Below, piece by piece: positions 22,602 to 33,593 of a stretch of 64,000 nt of DNA; the first letter of the stretch is position 1; every line of letters begins with the position of its first letter. The notes below the pieces were generated by a model. The model was given only the letters and a program-made list of their open reading frames with translations, made no database searches and had not been told where the DNA came from. The position numbers and the translations under genes are program-made. The stretch is from the NCBI GenBank assembly GCA_000827205.1, contig KN832567.1, positions 906,540-970,539 on the forward strand, in the 5' to 3' direction. Origin of the DNA: Plicaturopsis crispa FD-325 SS-3 (taxonomy: Eukaryota; Basidiomycota; Agaricomycetes; Amylocorticiales; Amylocorticiaceae).

Positions 22602-23952
22602 TCATTTTTTGAGCGGAAACTCCTTGCCCGTCAGCTGTTTGTACTGCGTCCTTATCATATGCGCGAACTGCTCGTCTTTCATCTGCTCAATGATGGACTC
22701 CTTTTTCTGCGGGCCTTGCTTCAGAATATGTTCCTGGACAAAATCGATAGCTGCAATTCAATCGCCCCGGTCAGCAGACATGACGTCGGTCCGCGTCAAA
22801 TATATCGTGGCGTACCTTTATCTAAACCATCTGAATACCACGACCGACCAGAACAATTTTAGGACACGGGAACGAAGGGGGAAAAGCACAGGCACGCAGC
22901 GCACCTTCTTTCTGTTCCCCGAATCCGAGCGCGTCCGTGATCTTCTCAGCGATGCCCTGTGGCTCCTGGCCATGACGCAACACCTCCTCGATCTTCGCCG
23001 ACAGGCCCTCCTGGTGCTGCTCGGGTGCACCGTGCGTCCCCCCCTCGAGTTTCTCGCCGATTTTCTCTAGGAGCTTAGCACCGCCGCCACTGCTAGTCTT
23101 GTGCGGGTCGTGGTCGATGGTGCTGTGCAGGGCGTCGTCAAGCTTGTCCACCAGCTTTCCGCCGTGCGCGGACGCCGTCGTCAATCCTCCCGCCGGTGAC
23201 TCGTGCTCGTGCCTGCTCCCCCCGAACGCGTCGCCTATCCGGTCTGCTATACTCTCATGCGCAGGCGGCGGCGGAGGCTGCGTATTATGCTCCCCGCCCA
23301 GTGAATCGCGGATATGGCCCAGTATCCCCTCCTTAGGCGGCGGAGGCGGAGGAGCTAGCTCCCCGTGTTCGCCACCGAGCGCATCCTTGATTTTCTCCAG
23401 CGCGCCCTCCTTCCGAGGCGGGGGCGGAGGCTGCTGCTGCTGCTCTTCGCCTTCATCCTTTCCTCTAAATACGTCGCCCAGCTTCTCCAGAGCACTGCGT
23501 TTGTGCTGGAGCGTTGGCGGCGGCGCTTCGGCGTGCTGTCTCCCTCCGAGCGCGTCCTCGATCTTCTCGAGTGCGTTTTCTTTGTGCGGGACGGGCGGGG
23601 GCGGCTGGGCTACCTCGTCCTCGTGTCCGAGCGCATGTCCGAGCCGCTCCAGTAGCCCTTCGGGCTCCGGTTTGGGTGGTGGCGGAGGCGGGGGCGATTC
23701 CTTCCCATTGAGTGCATCTCCGAGTTTATGCAGGAGGCCTTCGTGCTCTGCAGACGGCGGCGGTGGCGGTGGCTGCTGCACGGGCTCCTCGTGTCGTCCA
23801 CTGACGAACTCTGCGAATATGTCCCCGAGTCGTTCTTCAGTGTGTCGTGTGGGTTGTGGCTCTTCGGGCTGCGGCTCCTCGCGATGGCCGAGCAGATTGT
23901 CGATCAGGTTATGGTGGTGAGGCTCTTCGTGGGTGCTCGCGTTATCGCTCAT
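22602..23952 (-). CDS. Tandem amphipathic-helix / proline-linker repeat protein (LEA-like, hypothetical)
   Basis: Three exons (23952-22905, microexon 22830-22816, 22750-22602) give 403 residues, MSDNASTHEEPHHHNLIDNL to TGKEFPLKK. The start is chosen at MSDN rather than a more distal ATG. At least eight copies of a unit resembling EGLLERLGHALGHEDE or NALEKIEDALGGRQ are separated by runs of 4-7 prolines, giving amphipathic helices on extended linkers. There are no cysteines in the repeat region, no signal peptide, and it is highly charged. The C-terminal module DGLDKAIDFVQEHILKQGP, IIEQMKDEQFAHMIR and YKQLTGKEFP resembles a module I recall from small stress-associated basidiomycete proteins of unknown function. 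A hydrophilin or membrane-binding role is only an inference. Confidence 0.8.
22816..22830 (-). other. 15-nt microexon of the helix-repeat gene
   Basis: Flanked by introns 22831-22904 and 22751-22815. It encodes (D)GLDK(A) and joins the repeat region to AIDFVQEH in frame. Confidence 0.75.
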
Positions 23953-24382
23953 GGCGTGTGTCTCGATGAGGTTGGGATCGAGAACTGCTATAGTGGAGGA
24001 GTGCGGGTGGCTACTATGGCAGCACAGCACGGACTCGAGGATTCGCGTGTCTTGGCATCACCTGTCAGTGTGATTAGATGGAGGAGATCATATCTAGCCG
24101 AAGGTGCAAATCTCCTCGTGTCGACCGACAAGAAGTGGAAGACACGCATGTCTACAGGGATATCCGCGAGCCATCCTCAACATCATCTAAGTAGTAGTTC
24201 ATGAAACGACAGTCTTTCTACACCACACAATCCTAATAATCCTACCCACACACGCAAAAGTTATTACAACAACATCCGTCGCCATACAACCCAATCTATC
24301 ACGTCTAGTTCATCGTCTCCTAGCGTACATCCACGTCCACCATACCTTACAGCTCCAGCGCGGTTATGAGAACCTAGCGTGG
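23953..24382. other. Intergenic between helix-repeat gene and esterase 2
   Basis: The promoter side of the helix-repeat gene and the 3' flank of esterase 2. No coding sequence is recognised. Confidence 0.5.
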
Positions 24383-25724
24383 TTACGAGAACGGATGCGC
24401 GTCAAAGAACGGCACGATCACGTTCGGCGTCGCGTCGAACTGCACGTCGTCGCTCCCGTCGAGGCCCTTCGTCGTCGGCCACGAGTGGCCCAGGTCTTTC
24501 ACAGTGTAGCCCTTCACGATCGCGCGCGTCGTCGTGCTGGATGCGGACAGCGCGTTGGATGCGGTCAGCGCGTTGGACAGGTCGGACGACTTCGACGACG
24601 ACAGGTCTGACGCCTTCGACGACGACAGGTCTGACGACTTCGACGACGAGGAACACTCCCACTGGCTGAGCGTGGTGTCCGTGCGCGGGTGGCTCTGCGA
24701 GGTGGCGTTCGTCGAGTCGCAGCCGTTGCGCTTCGCCCATGCCGCCCGGTAGTCGTCTACGTCGGGCAGTGCATCTGTTAAAGGCGCCAATCAGCTTTGC
24801 CTTCGCCATGCACAAAACAAGTGTGTCCGGGTGGGCGGCTTACATTCGGGGTTGCCGGTCTTCTTGTCCCAGTAGCGTCCTTGGAAGGGGATGATCTTGT
24901 CGGCGAGGCCGTGGATGGATAATATGGGGACTTTGCGGCCGGGATCGCATTCGGACATGGGCTTCGTCCCAGCGTAGAGTGCCCCGGAGATGGGCGCGAA
25001 TGCAGCGATGAGGTCCGCAGTCGAGGATGTGCACGCTAGTAGATTTGTCTGCAAGGACGCAAGTAAGTAAGATGAATTCGGACAAGGGGCGCGGAACGTA
25101 CGAATCCACCGCCGTTAGATTTGCCAGCGGCGTATATCCGCTGGTCGTCGATGCAGAGATTCTCTTGAAGGTCTGCGATCATATCCTTCACGAACGATAT
25201 ATCATCCACGCCTTGCTAGCCATATCGTTCAGCTAAGGAGGCGGGCGATGGTCATAAATACGACTGACCTTCGCGTACGGTGCACCTTGCCAAGCGCGCC
25301 TTTCAAGCACCGGCTCTGCACCACCCTTCCCGGGACCGATCGCGCCATTCGGGTATACTGCGATGATACCATAGTTGTTGATCGTCAAGCCGTCCGCGGA
25401 GAACCCAGAGATGCGCTCCTGGTCGCTGTCGTGCCCCTTGAAGCCGTGGAAGCTGAACACGAGGGGGTGCGCGACACTGTCATTGTACGACGGCGGGATG
25501 TGCACGAGGAACGACCGCGCGCCGCTGTAGAGGGTGCGGTTGGCGTGGTTGCCGGAGTCGAACTTCCACGCCGTCGGCGAGCCGCAGCCGGATTTCGTAG
25601 AATTTGTCGACCGCGGCTGGGCGTGCGCGAGGGGGTGCGCGTCCACGGTCACGGATGCTGCTGCAAGGAGGGCGAACGCGAGCAGGAAATGCCTGAGCGT
25701 CACGGGCACCGCGGGTATATGCAT
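24383..25724 (-). CDS. Secreted feruloyl esterase / PHB-depolymerase-like hydrolase 2 with Ser-rich insert
   Basis: The signal peptide is MHIPAVPVTLRHFLLAFALL. The mature protein begins KSGCGSPTAWKFDSGNHANR, then RSFLVHIPPSYN, LVFSFHGFKGHD and GIIAVYPNGAIGPGKGG. The nucleophile elbow is RIYAAGKSNGGGF with an intact GxSxG. It continues NLLACTSSTADLIAAFAPIS, VPILSIHGLADKIIPF (Asp) and GYTVKDLGHSWP (His), ending FFDAHPFS. Between QWECSSS and TTTRAIVKGY, where the paralogue has about five residues, lies a repeat-rich insert of about 40 residues built from SSSKSSDL/SSSKASDL units and NALTASNALSASS. Intron phases match the paralogue, including the Tyr codon split before ALP. A TATA box is near 25782-25791. 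Expected activity is ester hydrolysis outside the cell. Confidence 0.87.
24537..24650 (-). repeat. Minisatellite coding for the SSSK(S/A)SDL insert of esterase 2
   Basis: About 24-bp units containing GACGACAGGTCTGACG-like segments, then shorter units with GCGTTGGA. It is in frame within the esterase and absent from the paralogue at 18369-19714. Confidence 0.75.
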
Positions 25725-25781
25725 TGGGGGGGCAGCGATGGGTCAGGGACGACGGACATTTGTGTCAAGCTGAAGAGGGCG

Positions 25782-25791
25782 ATATATATAA
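25782..25791 (-). promoter_or_regulatory. TATA box of esterase 2
   Basis: TTATATATAT-like run on the minus strand about 60 bp upstream of the start at 25724. Confidence 0.45.
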
Positions 25792-27849
25792 GACGGAGAG
25801 ATAACAGACGGCGGCCCAGTACAGAGAAGATACGAACCATATGCGCCAGTGTGCTCATCGTGCAAAGGAGCCGTGCGGTGCGACATGGCTCGCAACAGAC
25901 ACGACAGCGTGGTTCCGGCCCTCTGATTGGTTGCAGAGTTGTCACGTGATCGAAAATATCGCTGTTCTCCACGAGAGTCCAAGTTGCGTCGAAGTGTTCG
26001 TTTAATCCGATAAATATGAGTGAGTCGTCGCGAAGGAGAGGCAGTGGGCGTCGAGGAGACGTGCGCGGATATTAGGAGGAGATTTGTCGGATGAGCGAGG
26101 TTAAGCAACGTTTAATAGCCTAACGCAGCCGTTTGATGGAACTGAGATAGACGCGGACTTGCGACCTGCATGACAACATGTCGAGGCACCAGTTCCGCAG
26201 CAGCTGTTGAAAAGATCATTATGCCGCTGGGTAAGATTAAGACCTGGCATGCCATACGCACCGTACGATCGTCTGAACGTTGGCTGCTGCTCCTGGTTAC
26301 GACCGGAGAAAATCCGTATCAATGCAAAGTTGGAGTGGCGGCAGAATAAGAGAGTGGATGTCGAATGCTCAACGATCGCTGTTTCTGTTTGCGATCAAAG
26401 TTAGTAGAAGTAGGCGTGGTACTTCTGAGGGCCTCTGTATTGAGTGAAGCACTGACTGACGTACGAGGGCCAAGCCCTTGCGTGTACTTCCGTTCCCATC
26501 CGTATCAGCCGCAGGACTATTCCACACACGACCGAAACAGGCGGCTGTGAAATCGACTAGTTGCAGAGCAGAATTGCGTGAACGCAGGAATTGCGATGCG
26601 ATGCTCGGCCGTGCACGCGCTATGGGTTCCTATCGTGCGGGAAGGTAAGTTAGACCACGATACGCGGCTCGAAGAGTACCACCTACCCGAAAGTGAGCAC
26701 CCGTTCCATTTCAATGCGGGCATACATCTTCGGCGGCGAAGACTCTCGGAGGCAGCCTGGGAGGAGGATCTTCACAATAAACACGTGCATTCAGCTTCAC
26801 CGGTCCAAAACGAATGCTACCTGCATTGGTTCAGCACAGTCGACGCAGCGGGAGAAAAATTATGGGTATGAAACTACAACGATTCAAGATGATGCTACTC
26901 ACCATATCGAAGCCACATGAGCAACGAGAGTGGATCGTGTTTCACCGAGACGAAATGGAATCCCCAAAGGACGAGACATGACGGGGAAACGCGCACCACA
27001 AAAATCCGAGGCGAAGTGGGTTTTGGCGACCAAGTGAACGAGGTGTGGGATACGGAAGGTCGGGTGGAGTGGAGCGGTCTTAGCTGTCGCAGTAGCGTCG
27101 ACAGCTTGCCCGCATCTTTTCCTGTGAGCGATGAAGAGCAGGCCTGATTGGCCGCGATTACATTCTAGATAAGCTCGCTGCCCGACCTTTTAATGCAAAT
27201 TGTCAGTCATCCAAGAGGTGAACCTCGTAAGCACCACATACCTAAGCCCAATCCTCCGGCTGTGCAGAAGCTCTATCTCAGCACTGTCCTCCCAAGCGCC
27301 AGTAGAGTGCTATCACGCGAACAGATGGCTGGAATCCAACAGGGCGTCATCATGCCGGTGGTTTTGTACTAGATGTACAGTACCATGCGACGTGCATGAT
27401 AACGCTTTGACGATCCGTCTTGACATCGATGTGTTCGAGGACCAGAAAGTCCACGGCACGGCACAAGGCAAGTAAGTGTAGTCCATCATCGACAGTGCGA
27501 CTACCCTAGAGGTGAGCGCTCTGAGGTGACTTCTGGTGTCAAAGTTGAAAGACGCGACGGCAGAGTGTAGGATGCGATTCGAGGCGGCAGAGTTGTGCAT
27601 TGAAAAGGGAGTTCACGAGTCGCGCAGTCGAAAAGCTTGTGCATTTTCCACTCCTTCCGCGTTTCTAGATGCGTTTCTAGATGGCAGTATGCGGACAGCT
27701 TGTGCGGTTTGTCCAAGTACCTTCGTGAACGTTTGAACGACGAGACCAAGAGCAATGACTTCAGTAAATTGCTCGCTGTGATTCTGAAAGAGGTGCAATC
27801 AATAACCCCTGTGTGATTTGTGGGGGGGTAGCTATGTGACGGCGCGGCT
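25792..27849. other. Divergent intergenic region, esterase 2 to F-box 2
   Basis: About 2 kb without a recognisable gene. A CACGTG E-box-like hexamer occurs near 25943. Short frames (for example 26578-26871) lack protein-like features. Confidence 0.45.
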
Positions 27850-27991
27850 AAGAACTGGTTATTGTCCTCTTGCTTTTGTTCGTGGACGTCCTTGTTTTCA
27901 CGAACGATATAAAAGTATTTGCCCATCGTATGTGCTGCACTATCACCCAAACGCTGACAAGCTGGCCTACATACTTCCTAACATAATCATC
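27850..27991 (+). promoter_or_regulatory. F-box 2 promoter homologous to the F-box 1 promoter
   Basis: Contains GTCCTTGTTTT, GATATAAAAG (27906-27915), CCCATCGTATGTGCTGCACT and AAACGCTGACA, collinear with the F-box 1 upstream region. The duplication therefore covered at least about 130 bp of promoter. Confidence 0.6.
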
Positions 27992-29608
27992 ATGGGCACT
28001 CGCGGATTCAAGTCGTATCGCCACAAAGGCCGATACTTTGTGCGCTACAACCACTTTGATTCCTACCCGTCGGGGCTGGGCGTCCAGGTGCTTGCCACGA
28101 TACCCACAGGCGACCCGCAGGCATTCCAGGCATGGCTGGAGAGGACGCGCGCTCAGCTGGACACCGATTACAAGGAGTTGGAGGGCACAGAAGACGGGGA
28201 GTATTTCGTGAGGGATAAGCAGCCTGTCAACGATTTGTTCATCGAATGGATCTATGAGATCGACCTCGACAGGCTCGTGTTCCTCGTCGACACGGAGCCG
28301 GTTTTCCGACTCGATAACATGCCTCCCGAGGACGTGTTCCTTCGGTGCATTGGTTTTGACCATTATGGTCACCGTGCATCCATCGAGGACACGCCAGAGG
28401 AATATTGCTATGACTGGACGGCACCCGCGCCGCTCGTAGACGACGCTGCACTGGAAGCGTACGCGACGCACAAGAAAAGTGAGGTTTCGGCGGCGAAGCT
28501 ACTCTCGGTGGGCTCCCCGTCCGACGGCGAACTCGTCAACACGCAGCTGCTCGAAGTGCTGGTCGGGAACATCATGAAGGCGCCTTCCGCCGCACATAGC
28601 ATTCGTCTGCTGGAAAACGTCGCGGGACGGGAGGAGCTGACGGAGCAGATGCGCGATCTCGCCGTGCTCATGCCCTGCCTCGCCCTTCTCCCACGTCTGT
28701 TCCCGCACCCCGATCTCAAGCGCCCAGAGAACGTCGACGCTATCTGGCTGCGCAGAAACGTCGTACTCCGTGTTGCCACGCACCTTGACGACGAGCGAAA
28801 TATGCAAGCGGCGATCGCCGCCCTTGTCTCCGCTATCATGGGCCCGGACGAGGGTGAAGACATCGTATATGGCGTCGCGTTCTCCATCTTCCACTGCGTC
28901 CTGGTCCGCGTCGACAGGAAAGCAGGCGGGTCGTATGATCACACCCCCGCCCTCCAGTTCTTGCCGTCGTTCTACGCCACGTCTCCGTCTACGCCGGGCA
29001 TCACCGCTCTAGCGCGCTTGGGATTCCGGCACGACCCAGATATGGTCGAAAGGACGGCGCAATGGCTAGAACGTTCTGCGGACATCTCTGTATCGTCTCT
29101 CGCACCATTCAAGGTCTCCCCGGCGGCGGTCATCACCGCGCTCGACAAACTTCCCATAGAGATTTTGGAAAGAATCGCTCAGCAACTCACGCGCAGCGTG
29201 GATCTACTGCATCTCGCGCATGTCTCCGAGCGGTGCAAGCAGATCGCGGGGCGGGTGCTGCGGGCGCCGCTCGTCAACATTTTCAGGCTGACGCAGGCTC
29301 TCGAAGACCCCGAAGACGAGGCGGATGATAAGGCTGCGGGCGGTGCAGACGAAGAGAACGAGGATGACGACGACGACGACGAGGCCGGGACTCGCAAACA
29401 TCCCACTCTCTCCGCACAGTCTTTTGCTGCGATATGCGATGAGCCGGACTGTGACCGCGAGGCCTTCGTGAACATAGGCAAGACGCGGTCCGTGGGCGAC
29501 GTCTTGCGGTCCTCATACATCAGGTTGCCTCGCTTTGTGCCCGAACACGACCTTCTGCGCCTTCCCCCGATCCCTGTCATGGTCGAGCGGATGCCCCCAT
29601 CGATCTGA
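27992..29608 (+). CDS. F-box protein 2, paralogue of F-box 1
   Basis: Single-exon gene, 538 residues, starting MGTRGFKSYRHKGRYFVRYN. The N-terminal domain is nearly identical to its paralogue (NDLFIEWIYEIDLDRLVFLV; FLRCIGFDHYGHRA). The F-box-like motif is LDKLPIEILERIAQQLTRSV near residue 390, followed by LLHLAHVSERCKQIAGRVLR. An acidic run (EENEDDDDDDEAG) lies near residue 460. The C-terminal tails differ more between the paralogues than the N-terminal domains. Like F-box 1 it probably acts as an SCF substrate adaptor; the ligand of the N-terminal domain is unknown. Confidence 0.86.
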   Translation: MGTRGFKSYRHKGRYFVRYNHFDSYPSGLGVQVLATIPTGDPQAFQAWLERTRAQLDTDYKELEGTEDGEYFVRDKQPVNDLFIEWIYEIDLDRLVFLVDTEPVFRLDNMPPEDVFLRCIGFDHYGHRASIEDTPEEYCYDWTAPAPLVDDAALEAYATHKKSEVSAAKLLSVGSPSDGELVNTQLLEVLVGNIMKAPSAAHSIRLLENVAGREELTEQMRDLAVLMPCLALLPRLFPHPDLKRPENVDAIWLRRNVVLRVATHLDDERNMQAAIAALVSAIMGPDEGEDIVYGVAFSIFHCVLVRVDRKAGGSYDHTPALQFLPSFYATSPSTPGITALARLGFRHDPDMVERTAQWLERSADISVSSLAPFKVSPAAVITALDKLPIEILERIAQQLTRSVDLLHLAHVSERCKQIAGRVLRAPLVNIFRLTQALEDPEDEADDKAAGGADEENEDDDDDDEAGTRKHPTLSAQSFAAICDEPDCDREAFVNIGKTRSVGDVLRSSYIRLPRFVPEHDLLRLPPIPVMVERMPPSI

Positions 29609-29901
29609 CCCGGAATCGGACTTCGTGGAGGCATCAGACGTCTGCTTCGGAGGCGTGCGGGAGAGCACGGTGGACGTTATCGCACTTCGATTTGAAACTC
29701 CAGAGAATAATGTATGCATGTACCAGACCATGTCTTGCTGCAAAACGTTGTTAATATATTGTACCCTACTACTTACCTTGACAAATACCTGTCCTTGAGC
29801 ACCTTGCATACCCGTGTGCACTGCCCTATCGATAACTACTCGCATTCAACTACATGTGTATACAATTACAGGAAAAGAAATCAATATCATGGCAGCCATA
29901 A

Positions 29902-32488
29902 TCAAAGAACATATCGGAAATCCCGGTTCTGGATGTCCGTCAAGTCAAGGAATTCCTATCGCCCGCCACACACCGTCAGCACCTCGAAAGGAAACAATCT
30001 CGCCACGGCAAACGCACCTTGTCGATCTTTTTATCCACCCTCTTCCCGTCCGCGTTGACATACTCGATGTACACCTCGTCGTACGTCTCGTCCGGCGGCT
30101 CCGTGTCGCGGCGCTTGTTCTCCGCCGCGAGGACGTAGCGGATGACGAGCAGCAGCAGCGGGCAGATCAGGTAGCATATGCCGATCACGATCCACGGGAC
30201 GTGGTTCCTGCGCACAAACGACGGTGTGAGCAACTGAGCGGGAGGGAAAAAAACGGCGGGTTTGGACTTACCGCGGCTTGTACTTGTCGAGCCACATGAA
30301 CGGACCCGCGGCGTTCCCGATGCAGTACGCGCACAGCATGATCGCGTTCACCGTCACGCGCTTCGTGTGCCCCGCGGTCACGTTCGACAGCCAGCTCAGT
30401 GAGAGCACGAAGCCCGTCGTCCCGACGCCTGTGGTGACCGCGTCAGTGCTGTGCATATAGACTGCGTTGATGAGGAGAAGACGTACCAGTGACATATTGT
30501 GAGCACAAAAGGCCGATCTTGTTGTCCCACGGCAGGAAGTTAAGCAGAAAGACGCCCATCAAGTTGGGGATGAAGTATATTGCGCCGACCCATGCCCTAC
30601 TGTTTGGGATTCGCGCCGCAATGTTGACACCTGCACGATGCGAGCTCAACCCCGCCCACGATTGTGGCCACTGACTGGGACTACGCACCTGTGTATATGG
30701 TGACGATCTCCACCAGACCACTGACACAGCCAAGCAGAGTCGTCTGCAGGGTGGTGAATCCGAACGATGCGACGATGATTTGCTGCTGGTTGGTGAGCGA
30801 GTTCGGGACGTTGTCGAGGGCGGAGAACAGCGCGAAGAGCCAGGTCTTGGGGTCGGTCAGCGCCTCTATCATCCTGCGTACATGGTTAGAAAAAATTTCA
30901 GAGAAAGTTTGTACGGGCGGACGTACTGCTCACGCTTGAAATGCTTGTTCTCCACTCCGGTTTGATTTTTCCTGGCATTCTGCTGTTAGCGTGGGATGGT
31001 AAGCAAAGTCAGACTGTGTACCTTGATGCGGCGGACGGCGTTGGCGCGTTCTTCCAGCGTCAAGAACCAGGCGTTCGTAGGTGAGTCGGGGAAGAAAAAC
31101 CTGGCAAATGCGGTGAGCATCGTTGCGGGCGTAGATTTATAAGTGAACATTACCAGTATACCACGGCAGTGATCAGCGTCATTAACCCGGTGATGATCAT
31201 CAACCTGTACTACTGTCAGAGCTGCGGAAGATTAACGAAAGACAAGCACTCACCACTGCCACGGCTCAAAGCCTTTCGTCTTGATATGCAGGGTGCCAAA
31301 GCTGACTAGGCCCATGACGATTTGGGCTGCACGCGTCCTATATCAGCAATGGACACCCGGACATATCGAGGACAGCACGTACCAGTGCCGTTCATCAAGA
31401 CTTTTCCGACTTATCAGTTCCCACCCATCCAACGCAAAGAAGAACAAACTCACACCAGTAGCCAACCCGCAGCGTCTGCTCGTTCCGGGTGTAAAACATA
31501 GAGCTAACGATCATGAAGCCCGCCGTGATTGCGCCTTCGCACATGCCCAAGACGAGCCGAACAACGAACAGTCCCGCAAAGTTCACGCACGCGGCATGGC
31601 AGCACAGCGCGACGCCCCATACAAAGATGTTGAGGCTAGGATGCGACGGCTGAGTTAGAGAGTGTCTACGGGGCTACGATGATGAGCATACCTCATCCAT
31701 TTCCCGACCGGGAACTTCTGCAGCGCGAGATTTTGCGGATATTCGAAAACAAGATAACCTGGCGTGGATTAGTTCTCGTCTGGTCTAGAGAAAAGGAGGG
31801 ACTCACTAAGATAAAATATGGTTCCTAGCCTGTCCGCGTCAATATGAAGGCCGTCAGCACTAAACCTCACCAGCGTTCATCATAGATGTATTACCAGTTG
31901 AATCTATGCCAGAAAGGGCAGTCAGCTCATGCACATTGGCGTATCGCGAAGCGAATGCAACGCACTGGTTCGTCGATATATGCGTGGATGCCCTGAAGGA
32001 ACACTTAGCACGAACGTCTCACGGATCATGCCACCCGCGACAGACTCACTTGATACCCAAGATAGCGGAACTTCCGAGCGTCGTCTTATCCATGAACTGA
32101 ATCCTGAGGTGCAGTTTGTCAAATGCCGAGTCCCGACTAGCGACGTCCCCGGCACACATACCAGTAAAGAACTGGCAATCATTCAGAACCGCGTAAGATT
32201 TTGTGTGTGAGAAATAGACGTACTGCACATCATGGGCAAGATATGGATGTCGATCTTCCGCCTAACGAGCACAAAAACACGCGTTCATTCAGTCGCTCCC
32301 AGCGTCAACCATAAAACCATTCAAACGCACCTCAGCCTCAAGGCCTCCGCAGGATCGAGCGGCTCGTCAGACCCGCCCGCTACGAGCTCTGCAGCGGTAT
32401 CAACCTGTGCCGTCGACACCGCCACACCCTGCTTCTCGTCCAAACCCGCCGGTTTCTCGTCCGTGGAGGCTGTCGACCCGGATCCCAT
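29902..32488 (-). CDS. MFS transporter, ACS / allantoate permease (Dal5-like) family
   Basis: The N-terminal tail is MGSGSTASTDEKPAGLDEKQ, then LDPAEALRLR and RKIDIHILPMMC. A 10-nt microexon (32162-32171) bridges to WIQFMDKTTLGSSAILGI, the hallmark of this family. Later exons show FPVGKW, NFAGLFVVRLVLGMCEGAIT, FYTRNEQTLRVGYW, MGVFLLNFLPWDNKIGLL, KRVTVNAIMLCAYCIGNAAG and PWIVIGICYLICPLLLLVIR. A last intron near 29955-30005 splices KKIDK to EFLDLTDIQNRDFRYVL, a typical end, with TGA at 29902-29904. About 10 exons. Twelve membrane spans are expected in the plasma membrane; members import allantoate, vitamins or other organic anions. The substrate cannot be read from sequence. Confidence 0.88.
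32162..32171 (-). other. 10-nt microexon in the MFS transporter gene
   Basis: Flanked by introns 32172-32223 and the one ending at 32104. It completes M-C-I-L-Y-W in phase, joining MMC to IQFMDKTT. Confidence 0.75.
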
Positions 32489-33593
32489 GGCTGCGCAGAG
32501 GAGGACGCACACTGGAGGAGACGGTGCGATAGACGCCCGGGGGACATGGGTCTATCCTACTTATACGCTTTAGAAAAAGAAGTTGATAGATAGCCTGTGG
32601 TCAGTTAACTTCTTGCACTGATAAGGGTCGGAGAAGCGGAGCCAGTGCGATGCGTACCTGTCCCGCGCACACAGGGCGTCGAGCTTGCCGGAAATGCAAT
32701 GGCAGCTGTGGGCGTCTAGTCCCTACAGTACATAGATAAGAGGTATGTACGGGTTGAATCCAGTAGTGAGTATACCGCCAAGAAAACCAGAATGAAGAAG
32801 TGTCTGATAACGTCGGCTAACCAAAGAGATTCGGAAGCTTTCCTCCTGCATGCTCCCAACTGCTACTAAGAATACGGCAGATTTACGGACGGTGCACAGA
32901 CGAGCTAAAATTGCCAGTGCCAACTGGAGGTGGCTGATTTCTGAGGCCTGTGAACGTGAGAACTATTCGAAAGGGCCGTCGAGTACGGAGAGAACGTCAG
33001 AGTTGACGCGCTGAAAGCGAGTGAGCGATGAATTTCGTTATCAATTGGAATCAGGGTCTCGTACGCTTGTTGAACGCTTGCGAGATGCTGTTATCGAGGG
33101 AATGCGATGGCGACATCGTTCGTACACGATGCAATGGATCGCAGTCTGACTTTTCCGCATAATGATAGAGTAGACGGCGGAGCGCATGCAGATGTTCGCC
33201 ACCAAACATGAGATTCATCTAGAAACGGGCGGTTGATCACGGTTATCGATTGCAAACAGACTTGAATACATACCGTAGGATGCGTCCCATGCTTATGCAA
33301 ATCCGCAAAATGGGCGGGTTCCTATGAGCGAGTGCGACAGGAAGAGGTGGAGTCGGTAGGCGGTATTGAGCACGGCACGGAGACTTCGCGAGGAGCAACC
33401 CCGAGATCCTGAAGCAGCACTGCAAGTAGGGGATATCCGGAGCGAGGCGGATGTTTAGTAGAACAACAGCGCGACGGTGTTCCGTGCATATGCGATGAGT
33501 AAGTAGCAGCCATGGACAGACACGGGGAGGAATGAAAGCATCGTCAGCAGTAAGATCTTTGCATGTACATGAAATCAGTCATGCAGCGACCCT
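32489..33593. other. Intergenic, transporter upstream region
   Basis: No gene is recognised. From about 33300 the sequence starts to resemble decayed spacer or hairpin material of the array that follows, but I cannot assign units. Confidence 0.4.

Noticed and set aside
23099-23920. A 273-residue Ser/Gly-rich plus-strand frame
   Set aside because: Antisense shadow of the proline-rich helix-repeat protein.
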